DNA from: CAYPXJ01 sp964414595
GTDB taxonomy: Bacteria > Pseudomonadota > Alphaproteobacteria > Rickettsiales > CAIJLX01
Reading direction: 5' to 3'
Length of the DNA: 11,427 nucleotides
Assembly: GCA_964414595.1 (NCBI GenBank)
Contig: CAYPXJ010000048.1
Span: 1-11,427 of the forward strand
Shown here: positions 1 to 6,468 of the stretch, in pieces
Numbering within the stretch: the stretch's first letter is position 1
Layout: each line of letters begins with the position of its first letter
The notes under the pieces: generated by a model
What the model was told of the DNA's origin: nothing
Seen by the model: the letters and a program-made list of their open reading frames with translations, nothing else
The model's database searches: none
Translations under genes and position numbers: made by a program

Positions 1-3000
1 GCTTAAAGGTATTTCCAGCATCTCCGGCGGGTAGTTCATACAGCCATTCTGATACAGCTTATGTGCCACACGGTAACGCTCCATTAACTCATCTTTCTGA
101 ATGGCGGCGGGACGATCTTTCGCTGCAAGGAGATTGAGCTGAATTGTAGGAATAGCTTTTGCAGGATCGCGGCGGCCTTTACTGTCAAGCGGTGGATCGC
201 AACCCTTATCTTTCAAACATGAAATAATATATTGGCGACGCTCGCCTGGAAATAATCGGTTCCAGTTCATGGACGTGCCGAAACGCAGCTTCACTTTTTC
301 ATCGATGCACTCTTCCAGATATTTTGGCTTTTGCGGCGCAAGATAGGTGGAGGCTTGACCTTTACCAAGCTTGATTAGCTCCTGCTGATAAAGCGAAGGC
401 GGGGCGGATTTGATTTTACCAGCACCACCTGCCGCCGCGTTATGCTGATCGGTCATGTCTTTCTGTTTATCATCACCGTCTTCCGTCAATTGTTTATCAA
501 AATCGCGCGGCAATTTTTTGCAGGTAAGTTTTTCCCGCTCGAGGCTTGCGCCTTTTTCTAACTCGTCACCCCCGGGCTCTTCGGCATCTTTGGGTTGATA
601 AAAATTTTTCTTAAGTGCAGGATCCTGTAACCCTTCAAAGGAAGTATCATAGACTTCCACCTTGTCCCAATTTTTCTCACGACAAAATTTGAAATCCGAA
701 TCATCGCAGGCGCAGTCACCCGATGTGCAGTCTTTAGCGGGCACCGCACCCTGATGCAGCCAGCGCTCCGTACGGCGACCCCAATTTAGGGTGTTGCTGC
801 AAATATCAGGCCATTTACCATAATTAAATTCACTGATGTGAATGATGGTCGGATTATTTTCAATATTGGTGCTTTCTACATACGCAGCGTGCCAAGGCAT
901 GCCTTTTATATCGCGCCAGAGCAGAATATCACCCGGACGCGCATTACTTAAACCGACTTTTACTTCAGGCTTAATATATTTCGTATCGTCTTCGGGATCG
1001 ATACGTTTGCCATAATTATCGTCCAGGTTGCCACGCCACTGCAACGGGAAGTATGATGTAAGATTATCGTATTTAATTTTTTGGCCCGCTGCGCCCGTAA
1101 AGTAATTCACTTTGATAAGGCCCGTTGTAGGATCAATTTCCGGACGCTTCGTAGTGGGATCGATATTAAACCACGGATCCGCCAATACTTTGCCGGTTGC
1201 ATCCCTACGTGGCATTTCAAGCTCGTAACGACGGCCCGCTGCGTTGGCCACATAATTTTCCGCCGAACCCACACGGAACATTTTATCATAATCGCAGATG
1301 CAATTTGTGCCGAACCACAGCGCGCACCGCGCTTGATAGAGCATCATTTCAAATTCACCGCCGAAATTGCAACCTGGTACGCCCACCAGTGTTTGATATT
1401 GTAAATCGCTGCGCTTGGCTTTTGGCATTGCATCCGCCGTTTTGAATTGGATGCTGTTTGCTTCCTGGACTTCTTTAATCAGTTGGTGCGGACTGCCATC
1501 CGGCTGCGGCGCAAGCGCAACATAGTTACCCGGATTAGGCGCGTTAGAATAAGTAGGCGCCATAAACGGCGGATTATCGCTCATGAAGGTAAAGATAAGA
1601 CCTTTACTCTGTAGCGGGCAGTAAAGTTCGCCATTCGCCTCTCTACAGAATTTGTTGTTATCTTTATAATATTGCTTTTTGCTTTGTTTAATTTTGCCGA
1701 GGGCAGCAAAAGCATCCTCGAAATTTTCAATCGCCGTAGGGATGTTTGGCTGCTCAAACTCCCACACGACTTCGGTGGTTTTTTCTTTGTCGTTCTCGGT
1801 TGGGTCTTTGTATTTAATCTTTTGCGTTTCGCCGTTGCCATAAATATAGGGCGCGACACTAACGGGGCGCTTGGCCACCATGCCTACCCAATTTCGCATG
1901 ACGTGGAAAGCGGCAAGTAAATCCTGATATCCTCCGCAAGGGAAGCAACATTCATTATATTTTTTGGTACATTCCGCTGCCGGCGTGCCGCCCTTCATAC
2001 ACGCATCGCGATCTTTTTTACACTGAGGACGACCTGTGGTTTCGTTATCGCAATCAAAGGTGCAGTAACCAATTAGCGCGGGCAGATTCAATTTTTGATA
2101 CATGTTTTGCATGATGCGCTCGGAACGGAAATTGAGCAGCGCGATGTTGTCGTGCATCTGACCATTTTCATCTACCCATTTATCAAATGGACTGCGGCAG
2201 CCAAAGAAATCGCTCACCATCGACATCACAGCGCTCAGCTTTTCCTGCGCTTGGTTTCGCGGTGAAAATAGCCCGCACGCCGGGTCACGCAGGCGCGCTA
2301 CTTCGATATTGTCATCGGGTTTGGATTGCGGATGGGTATTAGGTTTAATCTTACCGGCGCCGGTGATGGATTGAAGCGGACCAGAGCCAGGCTTCATCAA
2401 ATAATTACCCGGTGCGATTTTTGTATGTTCCGCGCTGCACGTTGCCTTGAAATTACGGTACGGCTCGCCGGGCCCACTGCCGCCCGAGGTAACGCGATCG
2501 TCATATTCGATCATTTGGTTTTTCTTGATCATACGCTCATAGGTCACGGTGGGTGGCGTCGAGCCGCCGCCAAAAATCATGCCCAAAAATCCGCCAAAAC
2601 CTGTTGGTTGGCCGGTGCGCGGCTCATAAAATTCATCCGGATTGGTGGCAGTGCTACACTGCGCTTCCTGCTGTTCAGACCATAATACGAAATCCAGCAT
2701 ATCGCTTTCTTTGATGAGCCACGGCAATTTTGGGGTGCCGAAATCGCGATTACGATTGCTCTCGTTTTTGGGATTCACGTTTTTGGTTTGCGCTAAGATC
2801 ACGGGGTAGCAAAGATTGAGCGTTTCTGTGATGGGGCGAATTTTGCTGGTATCAGCCCGACTTACTTTTCGCGTGGCCGTAACATCGTAATCGTACAATG
2901 TGAGATCGGCTTGAAAAGCGTTTTCCATGATGAACATTTCAAGGCACTTTTTCATGACCGTACGCTGCCAGTCATAGGCGCTTTTGAAGCCTTTATTTTT

Positions 3001-3606
3001 GGCAGTTTGATCATCTGCCTGCGTGGCCGCCTGCCAATCAAAATGATCAGGAGAATAATAAGCCGTTTTCTTAGTGGAATCTTTCGCGATCAGTTTTTGC
3101 GCATCTTCTTTAAGCTTATTAAGTTCGTTGCTATAAAACTCACAGAAACTATGCATGGCGATGTGGCGCGAACCCAAACCACAGGTTAGGGTTTCGATAT
3201 TTTTACCGCCGGAAGCGGTGCGCGGATTTAGCAAATTGGTTTGGGGATTACGGGCGAGAATATCCTGAATAAAGCAGTCCTTACTCATGGTGAGGTTTAC
3301 GCCGACTTCAAAAAACTCCTCCGGACTATTGGCGCATGCGGTGCGCGACCAATGCAAGGGGCTAAAGTAAGGTACATTTTTTCCAGCGCGGGAGCGCGTA
3401 CTAAGACCTTTGTTGATCTTTTCAACTTCTTCAATATCCGTGACTTGATCAAAATCCGCATGCTTACAGGAAAACGCATCGTTCTTATTGCCGGCATTCG
3501 GAATGGGTGATGGAACGGCATACGCCTGCGTAACCCAGAGGCACATGGCAACCAACGCGCAGAAAACCGCGCTTTTCAGCCGCATGCGTCCAAACCCATA
3601 GCTCAT
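1..3606 (-). CDS. Giant exported cysteine-rich protein of unknown function, C-terminus beyond the window
   Basis: An uninterrupted minus-strand frame of 1202 codons begins with ATG at 3606 and leaves the left edge without a stop. The N-terminus reads as a signal peptide: basic start (R7, R9, K11), hydrophobic core at about 12-25, likely cleavage after AYA at residue 30, so the product should be exported. The mature part has about 35 cysteines, with eight packed between residues 515 and 557, which suggests disulfides or metal binding. A Gly-rich hydrophobic patch lies at 336-348. Residues about 755-945 resemble a CHAP-type peptidase. The pentapeptide KFCRE occurs twice (Cys654, Cys975). A ParA-type ATPase gene lies 61 bases upstream on the same strand. 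Start choice is open: GAGG lies only one base before the first ATG, and Met8 (3585) would also leave a signal peptide. I do not recognise the full-length family. That it is a real gene is very likely; its function is unknown. Confidence 0.88.
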   Translation of the reverse strand, partial: MSYGFGRMRLKSAVFCALVAMCLWVTQAYAVPSPIPNAGNKNDAFSCKHADFDQVTDIEEVEKINKGLSTRSRAGKNVPYFSPLHWSRTACANSPEEFFEVGVNLTMSKDCFIQDILARNPQTNLLNPRTASGGKNIETLTCGLGSRHIAMHSFCEFYSNELNKLKEDAQKLIAKDSTKKTAYYSPDHFDWQAATQADDQTAKNKGFKSAYDWQRTVMKKCLEMFIMENAFQADLTLYDYDVTATRKVSRADTSKIRPITETLNLCYPVILAQTKNVNPKNESNRNRDFGTPKLPWLIKESDMLDFVLWSEQQEAQCSTATNPDEFYEPRTGQPTGFGGFLGMIFGGGSTPPTVTYERMIKKNQMIEYDDRVTSGGSGPGEPYRNFKATCSAEHTKIAPGNYLMKPGSGPLQSITGAGKIKPNTHPQSKPDDNIEVARLRDPACGLFSPRNQAQEKLSAVMSMVSDFFGCRSPFDKWVDENGQMHDNIALLNFRSERIMQNMYQKLNLPALIGYCTFDCDNETTGRPQCKKDRDACMKGGTPAAECTKKYNECCFPCGGYQDLLAAFHVMRNWVGMVAKRPVSVAPYIYGNGETQKIKYKDPTENDKEKTTEVVWEFEQPNIPTAIENFEDAFAALGKIKQSKKQYYKDNNKFCREANGELYCPLQSKGLIFTFMSDNPPFMAPTYSNAPNPGNYVALAPQPDGSPHQLIKEVQEANSIQFKTADAMPKAKRSDLQYQTLVGVPGCNFGGEFEMMLYQARCALWFGTNCICDYDKMFRVGSAENYVANAAGRRYELEMPRRDATGKVLADPWFNIDPTTKRPEIDPTTGLIKVNYFTGAAGQKIKYDNLTSYFPLQWRGNLDDNYGKRIDPEDDTKYIKPEVKVGLSNARPGDILLWRDIKGMPWHAAYVESTNIENNPTIIHISEFNYGKWPDICSNTLNWGRRTERWLHQGAVPAKDCTSGDCACDDSDFKFCREKNWDKVEVYDTSFEGLQDPALKKNFYQPKDAEEPGGDELEKGASLEREKLTCKKLPRDFDKQLTEDGDDKQKDMTDQHNAAAGGAGKIKSAPPSLYQQELIKLGKGQASTYLAPQKPKYLEECIDEKVKLRFGTSMNWNRLFPGERRQYIISCLKDKGCDPPLDSKGRRDPAKAIPTIQLNLLAAKDRPAAIQKDELMERYRVAHKLYQNGCMNYPPEMLEIPLS
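772..1344 (-). other. CHAP-like (NlpC/P60 superfamily) segment within the giant exported protein
   Basis: In the giant protein, Cys761 sits in RCALWFG, which recalls the C-x-W-[FY] motif around the CHAP nucleophile. ARPGDILLW (Gly892, Asp893) matches the usual xPGDVVVW turn. His906 in PWHAAYVES matches the HVAIVE strand, and Glu926/Asn928 in ISEFNYGKW match the E-x-N motif that completes CHAP active sites. The order is correct for the family, whose members cleave peptidoglycan amide bonds. The Cys-to-His distance of 145 residues is clearly longer than usual, so either an insert is present or the true nucleophile is another residue such as Cys769 or Cys771. This assignment is by eye and tentative. 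Confidence 0.4.
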
Positions 3607-3620
3607 GCCTCTAATGTATC

Positions 3621-3639
3621 GCCCACCCTTTCAAAGGGC
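3621..3639. repeat. Short palindrome in the leader of the giant gene
   Basis: CCCTTT-C-AAAGGG (3626-3638) is a perfect inverted repeat with a one-base centre, and an outer GCCC/GGGC pair (3621-3624 with 3636-3639) gives an alternative pairing. It lies between the ParA-type gene and the giant gene, 15-33 bases upstream of the giant gene's first ATG. The one-base loop suits a protein-binding operator better than an RNA hairpin. No T-run follows on the minus strand, so it does not look like a terminator for the upstream gene. Confidence 0.35.
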
Positions 3640-3655
3640 AAGCTTTTCGCCACTT

Positions 3656-3661
3656 TTTATA
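3656..3661 (-). promoter_or_regulatory. Possible -10 element of a separate promoter for the giant gene
   Basis: Read on the minus strand, TATAAA occurs just after the ParA-type gene's stop and about 50 bases before the giant gene's start. The best -35 candidate (CTTCGT, 16 bases upstream, inside the end of the ParA-type gene) is poor. The giant gene may therefore have its own weak promoter or be read through from upstream. Confidence 0.22.
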
Positions 3662-3667
3662 CGCAGA

Positions 3668-4381
3668 TTAGACCGGGACGAAGTGCACTTTGCGACGCTT
3701 TACCGGCGATTGAATCTCCGCCTTCTCTTCTGTCGCGGCTGTGGCCGTAGCAGGAGCGGTTGTCACCAGTTTCCATACTTCTTTGGAAAGCGCCTTAATT
3801 TCTTCCGCACCCGGGCTTTTCGGGAACATTTCTGTGACCGTGCGGCCATCTAACATAGCTTGCGCGAAAGAAACGCGGTTGCCAAGTTTAATGCTCAGCA
3901 GATTTTGCACATCTTGCGCGAAGAATTCCGCCAGTTTCGAATTGCTGGTAACACGATTCATCACCAAATAAGCCGGAACATTCTCGCGCGCGGCGATATG
4001 TACCGTTGCATCTGTAGCCCATTGATCCATTGGGCTTGGCTGCATAGGAATTAGCACTAAATTCGCTTCACGAATAGCCGTACGCGCTTCGGTTTGTGTG
4101 TGCGGAGGGCTATCGACGATAATTACATCCACTTCATCGCGCAGGCGGTGAATTTCGCTGCCAACGCGCCAGCCGGTGAGCTGCGAGAAAAGAAGGCCGG
4201 TGAACTCTTCGCCAAAGCGTGCTTCACGCTCCTGGTGCCATCGGGTAAGGCTGCCCTGCGGGTCAATATCGAGCACCGCGACTTTTTTGCCCTGCTGACG
4301 CAATGCAACGGCCAAATGCGCCGCTAACGTGGTTTTGCCTGCACCGCCCTTTTGCTGGGCAATAGTTATGACTTTGGACAT
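3668..4381 (-). CDS. ParA/MinD-family partition-type ATPase
   Basis: This 237-residue cytoplasmic protein is a P-loop ATPase of the ParA/MinD/Soj family, which forms ATP-dependent dimers on DNA or membrane to position cargo. It has a deviant Walker A motif, KGGAGKTT at 11-18, with the signature lysine Lys11 and nucleotide-binding Lys16; the switch I-like DIDPQGS at 38-44; and Walker B VIIVDSPP at 86-93. It lacks the N-terminal helix-turn-helix of large plasmid ParAs, so it is a small Soj-like form. After about residue 207 comes an Ala/Thr-rich tail ending in a basic KRRK (228-231) patch. No ParB or parS partner is visible. The start is supported by GGGAGG seven bases upstream. It precedes the giant exported-protein gene on the same strand and is divergent from tsaC. 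Family assignment is firm; the cargo is unknown. Confidence 0.92.
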   Translation of the reverse strand: MSKVITIAQQKGGAGKTTLAAHLAVALRQQGKKVAVLDIDPQGSLTRWHQEREARFGEEFTGLLFSQLTGWRVGSEIHRLRDEVDVIIVDSPPHTQTEARTAIREANLVLIPMQPSPMDQWATDATVHIAARENVPAYLVMNRVTSNSKLAEFFAQDVQNLLSIKLGNRVSFAQAMLDGRTVTEMFPKSPGAEEIKALSKEVWKLVTTAPATATAATEEKAEIQSPVKRRKVHFVPV

Positions 4382-4385
4382 AGCG

Positions 4386-4391
4386 CCTCCC
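4386..4391 (-). promoter_or_regulatory. Shine-Dalgarno site of the ParA-type gene
   Basis: On the minus strand GGGAGG precedes the ATG at 4381 with four bases between. It is one of only two convincing ribosome-binding sites in the window and supports the chosen start. Confidence 0.7.
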
Positions 4392-4426
4392 TTTTGGTAA
4401 TATCCCTGAACTGACTTACACTACCA

Positions 4427-4436
4427 TCACTAGTGA
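4427..4436. promoter_or_regulatory. Perfect palindrome TCACTAGTGA, candidate operator
   Basis: The ten bases equal their own reverse complement. They cover the transcription start predicted from the ParA-type gene's -10 box (about 4435), a position where a bound repressor would block initiation. ParA proteins often autoregulate, but nothing here shows what binds. Confidence 0.35.
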
Positions 4437-4441
4437 AAATG

Positions 4442-4470
4442 AATGTAACCGAACACTATATCTATTGCAA
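4442..4470 (-). promoter_or_regulatory. Sigma70-like promoter for the ParA-type gene
   Basis: On the minus strand TTGCAA (4465-4470) and TACATT (4442-4447) are separated by exactly 17 bases, each matching the consensus at four of six positions. The predicted start near 4435 gives a leader of about 53 bases before the ATG at 4381. This is the best-spaced promoter pair in the divergent spacer. Confidence 0.4.
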
Positions 4471-4494
4471 ATCTATTATTATTCTAATTGTAAA
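4465..4494 (+). promoter_or_regulatory. Weak AT-rich promoter region for tsaC
   Basis: The stretch before tsaC is strongly AT-rich. TTGCAA (4465-4470) is its own reverse complement, so it could also serve as a plus-strand -35, with TGTAAA (4489-4494) as -10. A TATTAT at 4474-4479 is a better -10 match but lacks a good -35. Either choice leaves a leader shorter than about 25 bases with no Shine-Dalgarno. Confidence 0.25.
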
Positions 4495-4508
4495 AATTTT
4501 TTGCTGCA

Positions 4509-5153
4509 ATGCACAACAACCTCCCCACCAAGCTTTTAACCGCCTCTGCCGAGAATTTTACCTTGCTCGCAAAAGCGTTGGAAACCGGCTATGTAGTCGG
4601 CATTCCTACCGAAACTGTGTATGGCCTGGCCGCTGATGCAGGACGGGCCGATGCGATTGAGTCCCTGTTTGCCGTGAAGGGGCGTGATGAGCGCAAACCT
4701 CTACAATCTATGGTTGCATCAATAGCAGAGGCGGAAGCGCTCGTAGAATTTACTCCGCTCGCACGAAAACTGGCGGAAAAATTCCTGCCCGGGCCGCTTT
4801 GTTTGGTGCTGCCGCGCAAGAAGGATTGCACCGTTTTAAAACAAGCCAGCGCCGGGCTAGATACGCTGGCGATACGTATTCCGGAGCATGTTACTCTATT
4901 GAAATTCTTGAGTTTTTACCGCAAGCCGCTGGTGACGACGAGTGCGAATCTTTCTGGGTATGAAGCGGCAGTTTCTGCTGCCGAGGCTATGCGGTTTTTC
5001 CGGGGGAAGTTACCCTATTTGTTGCAGGATACCGAAAAGCCGAAAGGGGTTGCGTCGACGGTCGTCGATCTGACAGACGAGCACCCCCGACTTTTGCGTG
5101 AAGGGGCAGTAAAATGGGAAGAGATTCAGAGGATAGTTAGCGCCCGCGCTTAG
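4509..5153 (+). CDS. tsaC: L-threonylcarbamoyladenylate synthase (YrdC/Sua5 family)
   Basis: This enzyme makes threonylcarbamoyl-AMP from threonine, bicarbonate and ATP, the first step of the universal t6A37 modification of ANN-decoding tRNAs. The 214-residue product is essentially one YrdC domain. It has PTETVYGL at 33-40, the K-x-R motif in KGRDERKPL (57-65) that binds substrates, PGPLCLVL at 94-101, IRIPEH at 122-127, TSANLSG at 144-150, and the closing STVVDL/LLREGAV block at 183-201. The length fits short TsaC-type proteins, not full Sua5 with its extra C-terminal domain. The start at 4509 is the first ATG in frame and gives a normal N-terminus, but no Shine-Dalgarno precedes it. It is divergent from the ParA-type gene and lies 69 bases before glyQ. 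Confidence 0.93.
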   Translation: MHNNLPTKLLTASAENFTLLAKALETGYVVGIPTETVYGLAADAGRADAIESLFAVKGRDERKPLQSMVASIAEAEALVEFTPLARKLAEKFLPGPLCLVLPRKKDCTVLKQASAGLDTLAIRIPEHVTLLKFLSFYRKPLVTTSANLSGYEAAVSAAEAMRFFRGKLPYLLQDTEKPKGVASTVVDLTDEHPRLLREGAVKWEEIQRIVSARA

Positions 5154-5166
5154 TTCCAATAAATCC

Positions 5167-5195
5167 TTGTTTTTCCCTACGCTTTTCGTTATGAA
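5167..5195 (+). promoter_or_regulatory. Possible promoter for the glyQ operon
   Basis: TTGTTT (5167-5172) and TATGAA (5190-5195) are 17 bases apart in the 69-base gap between tsaC and glyQ, matching the consensus at three and four of six positions. The predicted leader would be about 20 bases. Read-through from tsaC is equally possible, because the gap contains no terminator-like hairpin with a T-run. Confidence 0.28.
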
Positions 5196-5222
5196 TGCGC
5201 TCCTTAACCTGTAAACGCGAAC

Positions 5223-6116
5223 ATGGCCCTTCAAGCCCCGGATTTCCAGACGATTATCATGACCCTCCAGCAATTCTGGATGCGGCAGGGTTGCGTGATT
5301 CTGCAGCCTTATGATGTCGAGGTCGGTGCGGGTACGTTCCACCCGGCAACAATGCTGCGCGCCTTAGGGCCGGAAACCTGGAACTGCGCCTATGTGCAGC
5401 CTTCGCGCCGCCCGAAAGATGGAAGATACGGCGAGAATCCGAACCGTTTGCAGCATTATTACCAGTTTCAGGTGATTCTGAAGCCCTCGCCGGAGAATAT
5501 TCAGGAGCTTTATTTGCAGAGCCTCGCCGAACTGGGTCTCACCACGAAGGAACATGATATTCGCTTTGTCGAAGATGACTGGGAAAGCCCAACGCTCGGC
5601 GCCTGGGGCCTCGGCTGGGAAGTCTGGTGCGACGGTATGGAAGTGACGCAATTCACCTATTTCCAACAGGTCGGCGGGATTGAGTGCAAGCCGGTTGCGG
5701 GCGAGATTACTTACGGTCTGGAACGCCTGGCGATGTATATTCAGGGCATCGAGAATGTCTATGATTTGCGCTACAACGAGCATGTGACCTACGGCGAAGT
5801 GTTCAAGCAGAACGAGCGCGAATTTTCGGCGTATAATTTGGAGTTCGCTGATACGGAGCAGCTCTTCCGCCATTTCGACGATGCGGAAAAAGAATGCAAG
5901 GCGCTGCTCGAGCGTAAGCTGGCATTGCCTGCGTATGACCAATGTATTAAGGCAAGCCATCGCTTCAATCTGCTCGATGCGCGTGGTGTGATCAGTGTGA
6001 CGGAACGGGCGGCCTATATCGCGCGGGTTCGTGCACTGGCCAAAGGTTGCGCAGAAATGTGGGTGGAAAGCAAAACACAAAAACCAGAAAACAAAAGTCA
6101 AAATTATGCAGCTTAA
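5223..6116 (+). CDS. glyQ: Glycyl-tRNA synthetase alpha subunit
   Basis: This is the catalytic alpha subunit of the two-subunit bacterial glycyl-tRNA synthetase; it activates glycine with ATP and works only together with GlyS. The 297 residues match the usual length of about 300. Class II motif 2 is visible in YVQPSRRPKDGRYGENPNR (57-75), the family block GWEVWCDGMEVTQFTYFQQ at about 131-149, and motif 3 in GEITYGLERLA (150-160). The start fits the family N-terminus, which quickly reaches QFWMRQGCVILQPYDVEVG. No Shine-Dalgarno is seen. The last residues (about 283-297) form a Lys/Asn/Gln-rich tail encoded by an A-rich stretch, and the final 11 bases overlap the start of panD. Identification is essentially certain. 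Confidence 0.98.
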   Translation: MALQAPDFQTIIMTLQQFWMRQGCVILQPYDVEVGAGTFHPATMLRALGPETWNCAYVQPSRRPKDGRYGENPNRLQHYYQFQVILKPSPENIQELYLQSLAELGLTTKEHDIRFVEDDWESPTLGAWGLGWEVWCDGMEVTQFTYFQQVGGIECKPVAGEITYGLERLAMYIQGIENVYDLRYNEHVTYGEVFKQNEREFSAYNLEFADTEQLFRHFDDAEKECKALLERKLALPAYDQCIKASHRFNLLDARGVISVTERAAYIARVRALAKGCAEMWVESKTQKPENKSQNYAA

Positions 6117-6468
6117 ATTACTCAAAGGAAAACTTCACCGCGCGACCGTCACGGAAGCAGATCTCGAATATCAGGGTTCGATTGGCATCGATTCCGGGCT
6201 TTTGAAAGCCGCGAACATCCTGCCTTACGAACATGTAGAGGTATATAACATCACCAACGGCAACCGCTTCACCACCTATGCGATTGAAGCGCCGGCAGGC
6301 AGTGGCACGATCACGATTAACGGCGCGGCGGCACATCTTTCCAAAAAAGGCGATTTGGTAATCATCTGCGCCTATGTGCATATGTCGCCGGAAGAAGCGG
6401 CAAAACATCAGCCGCCGCTCGTGCTGGTGAATGATAAAAATCAAATCACGAAAATCAAAAATGCCTGA
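6106..6468 (+). CDS. panD: Aspartate 1-decarboxylase
   Basis: PanD decarboxylates L-aspartate to beta-alanine, the precursor of pantothenate and coenzyme A. It is made as a proenzyme that self-cleaves to create a pyruvoyl cofactor. The 120-residue product shows the cleavage pair Gly24-Ser25 in YQGSIGID, with Lys9, His11, Arg54, Tyr58 and Asn72 all at the positions found in the E. coli enzyme, so it should be active. A longer frame opens at 6031 inside glyQ, but the family N-terminus (LLKGKLHRA) fixes the start at 6106. It overlaps glyQ by 11 bases and glyS by 8 and lacks a Shine-Dalgarno, so translation is probably coupled to glyQ. Its place between glyQ and glyS is unusual. Confidence 0.97.
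   Translation: MQLKLLKGKLHRATVTEADLEYQGSIGIDSGLLKAANILPYEHVEVYNITNGNRFTTYAIEAPAGSGTITINGAAAHLSKKGDLVIICAYVHMSPEEAAKHQPPLVLVNDKNQITKIKNA

Noticed and set aside
1081..3510. Several plus-strand open frames of 80-120 codons in the left third
   Set aside because: They lie opposite the single 1202-codon minus-strand frame with signal peptide, which explains the region better.
1..3606. Giant protein as a TraN-type mating-pair stabilisation protein
   Set aside because: It shares export, size and cysteine richness, but I could not see TraN sequence blocks, so the assignment would be guesswork.
3621..3650. Palindrome plus AAGCTTTT as a plus-strand terminator
   Set aside because: No plus-strand gene ends here, the T-run is short and the loop would be only one base.
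5154..5222. Glycine riboswitch or T-box before glyQ
   Set aside because: The gap is only 69 bases, too short for either element, and shows no conserved stem or T-box sequence.
6031..6105. Longer panD start at 6031
   Set aside because: The extra 25 residues are encoded by the end of glyQ in another frame, and the PanD family begins at the 6106 methionine, placing Gly24-Ser25 exactly.
5364..6125. Long minus-strand open frame (253 codons) opposite glyQ
   Set aside because: It is the antisense shadow of a fully conserved glyQ and its translation shows no recognisable domain or ribosome-binding site.
6431..6460. Longer glyS start at 6431
   Set aside because: It adds ten Lys/Ser-rich residues not found in the family, which begins MPELL at 6461.
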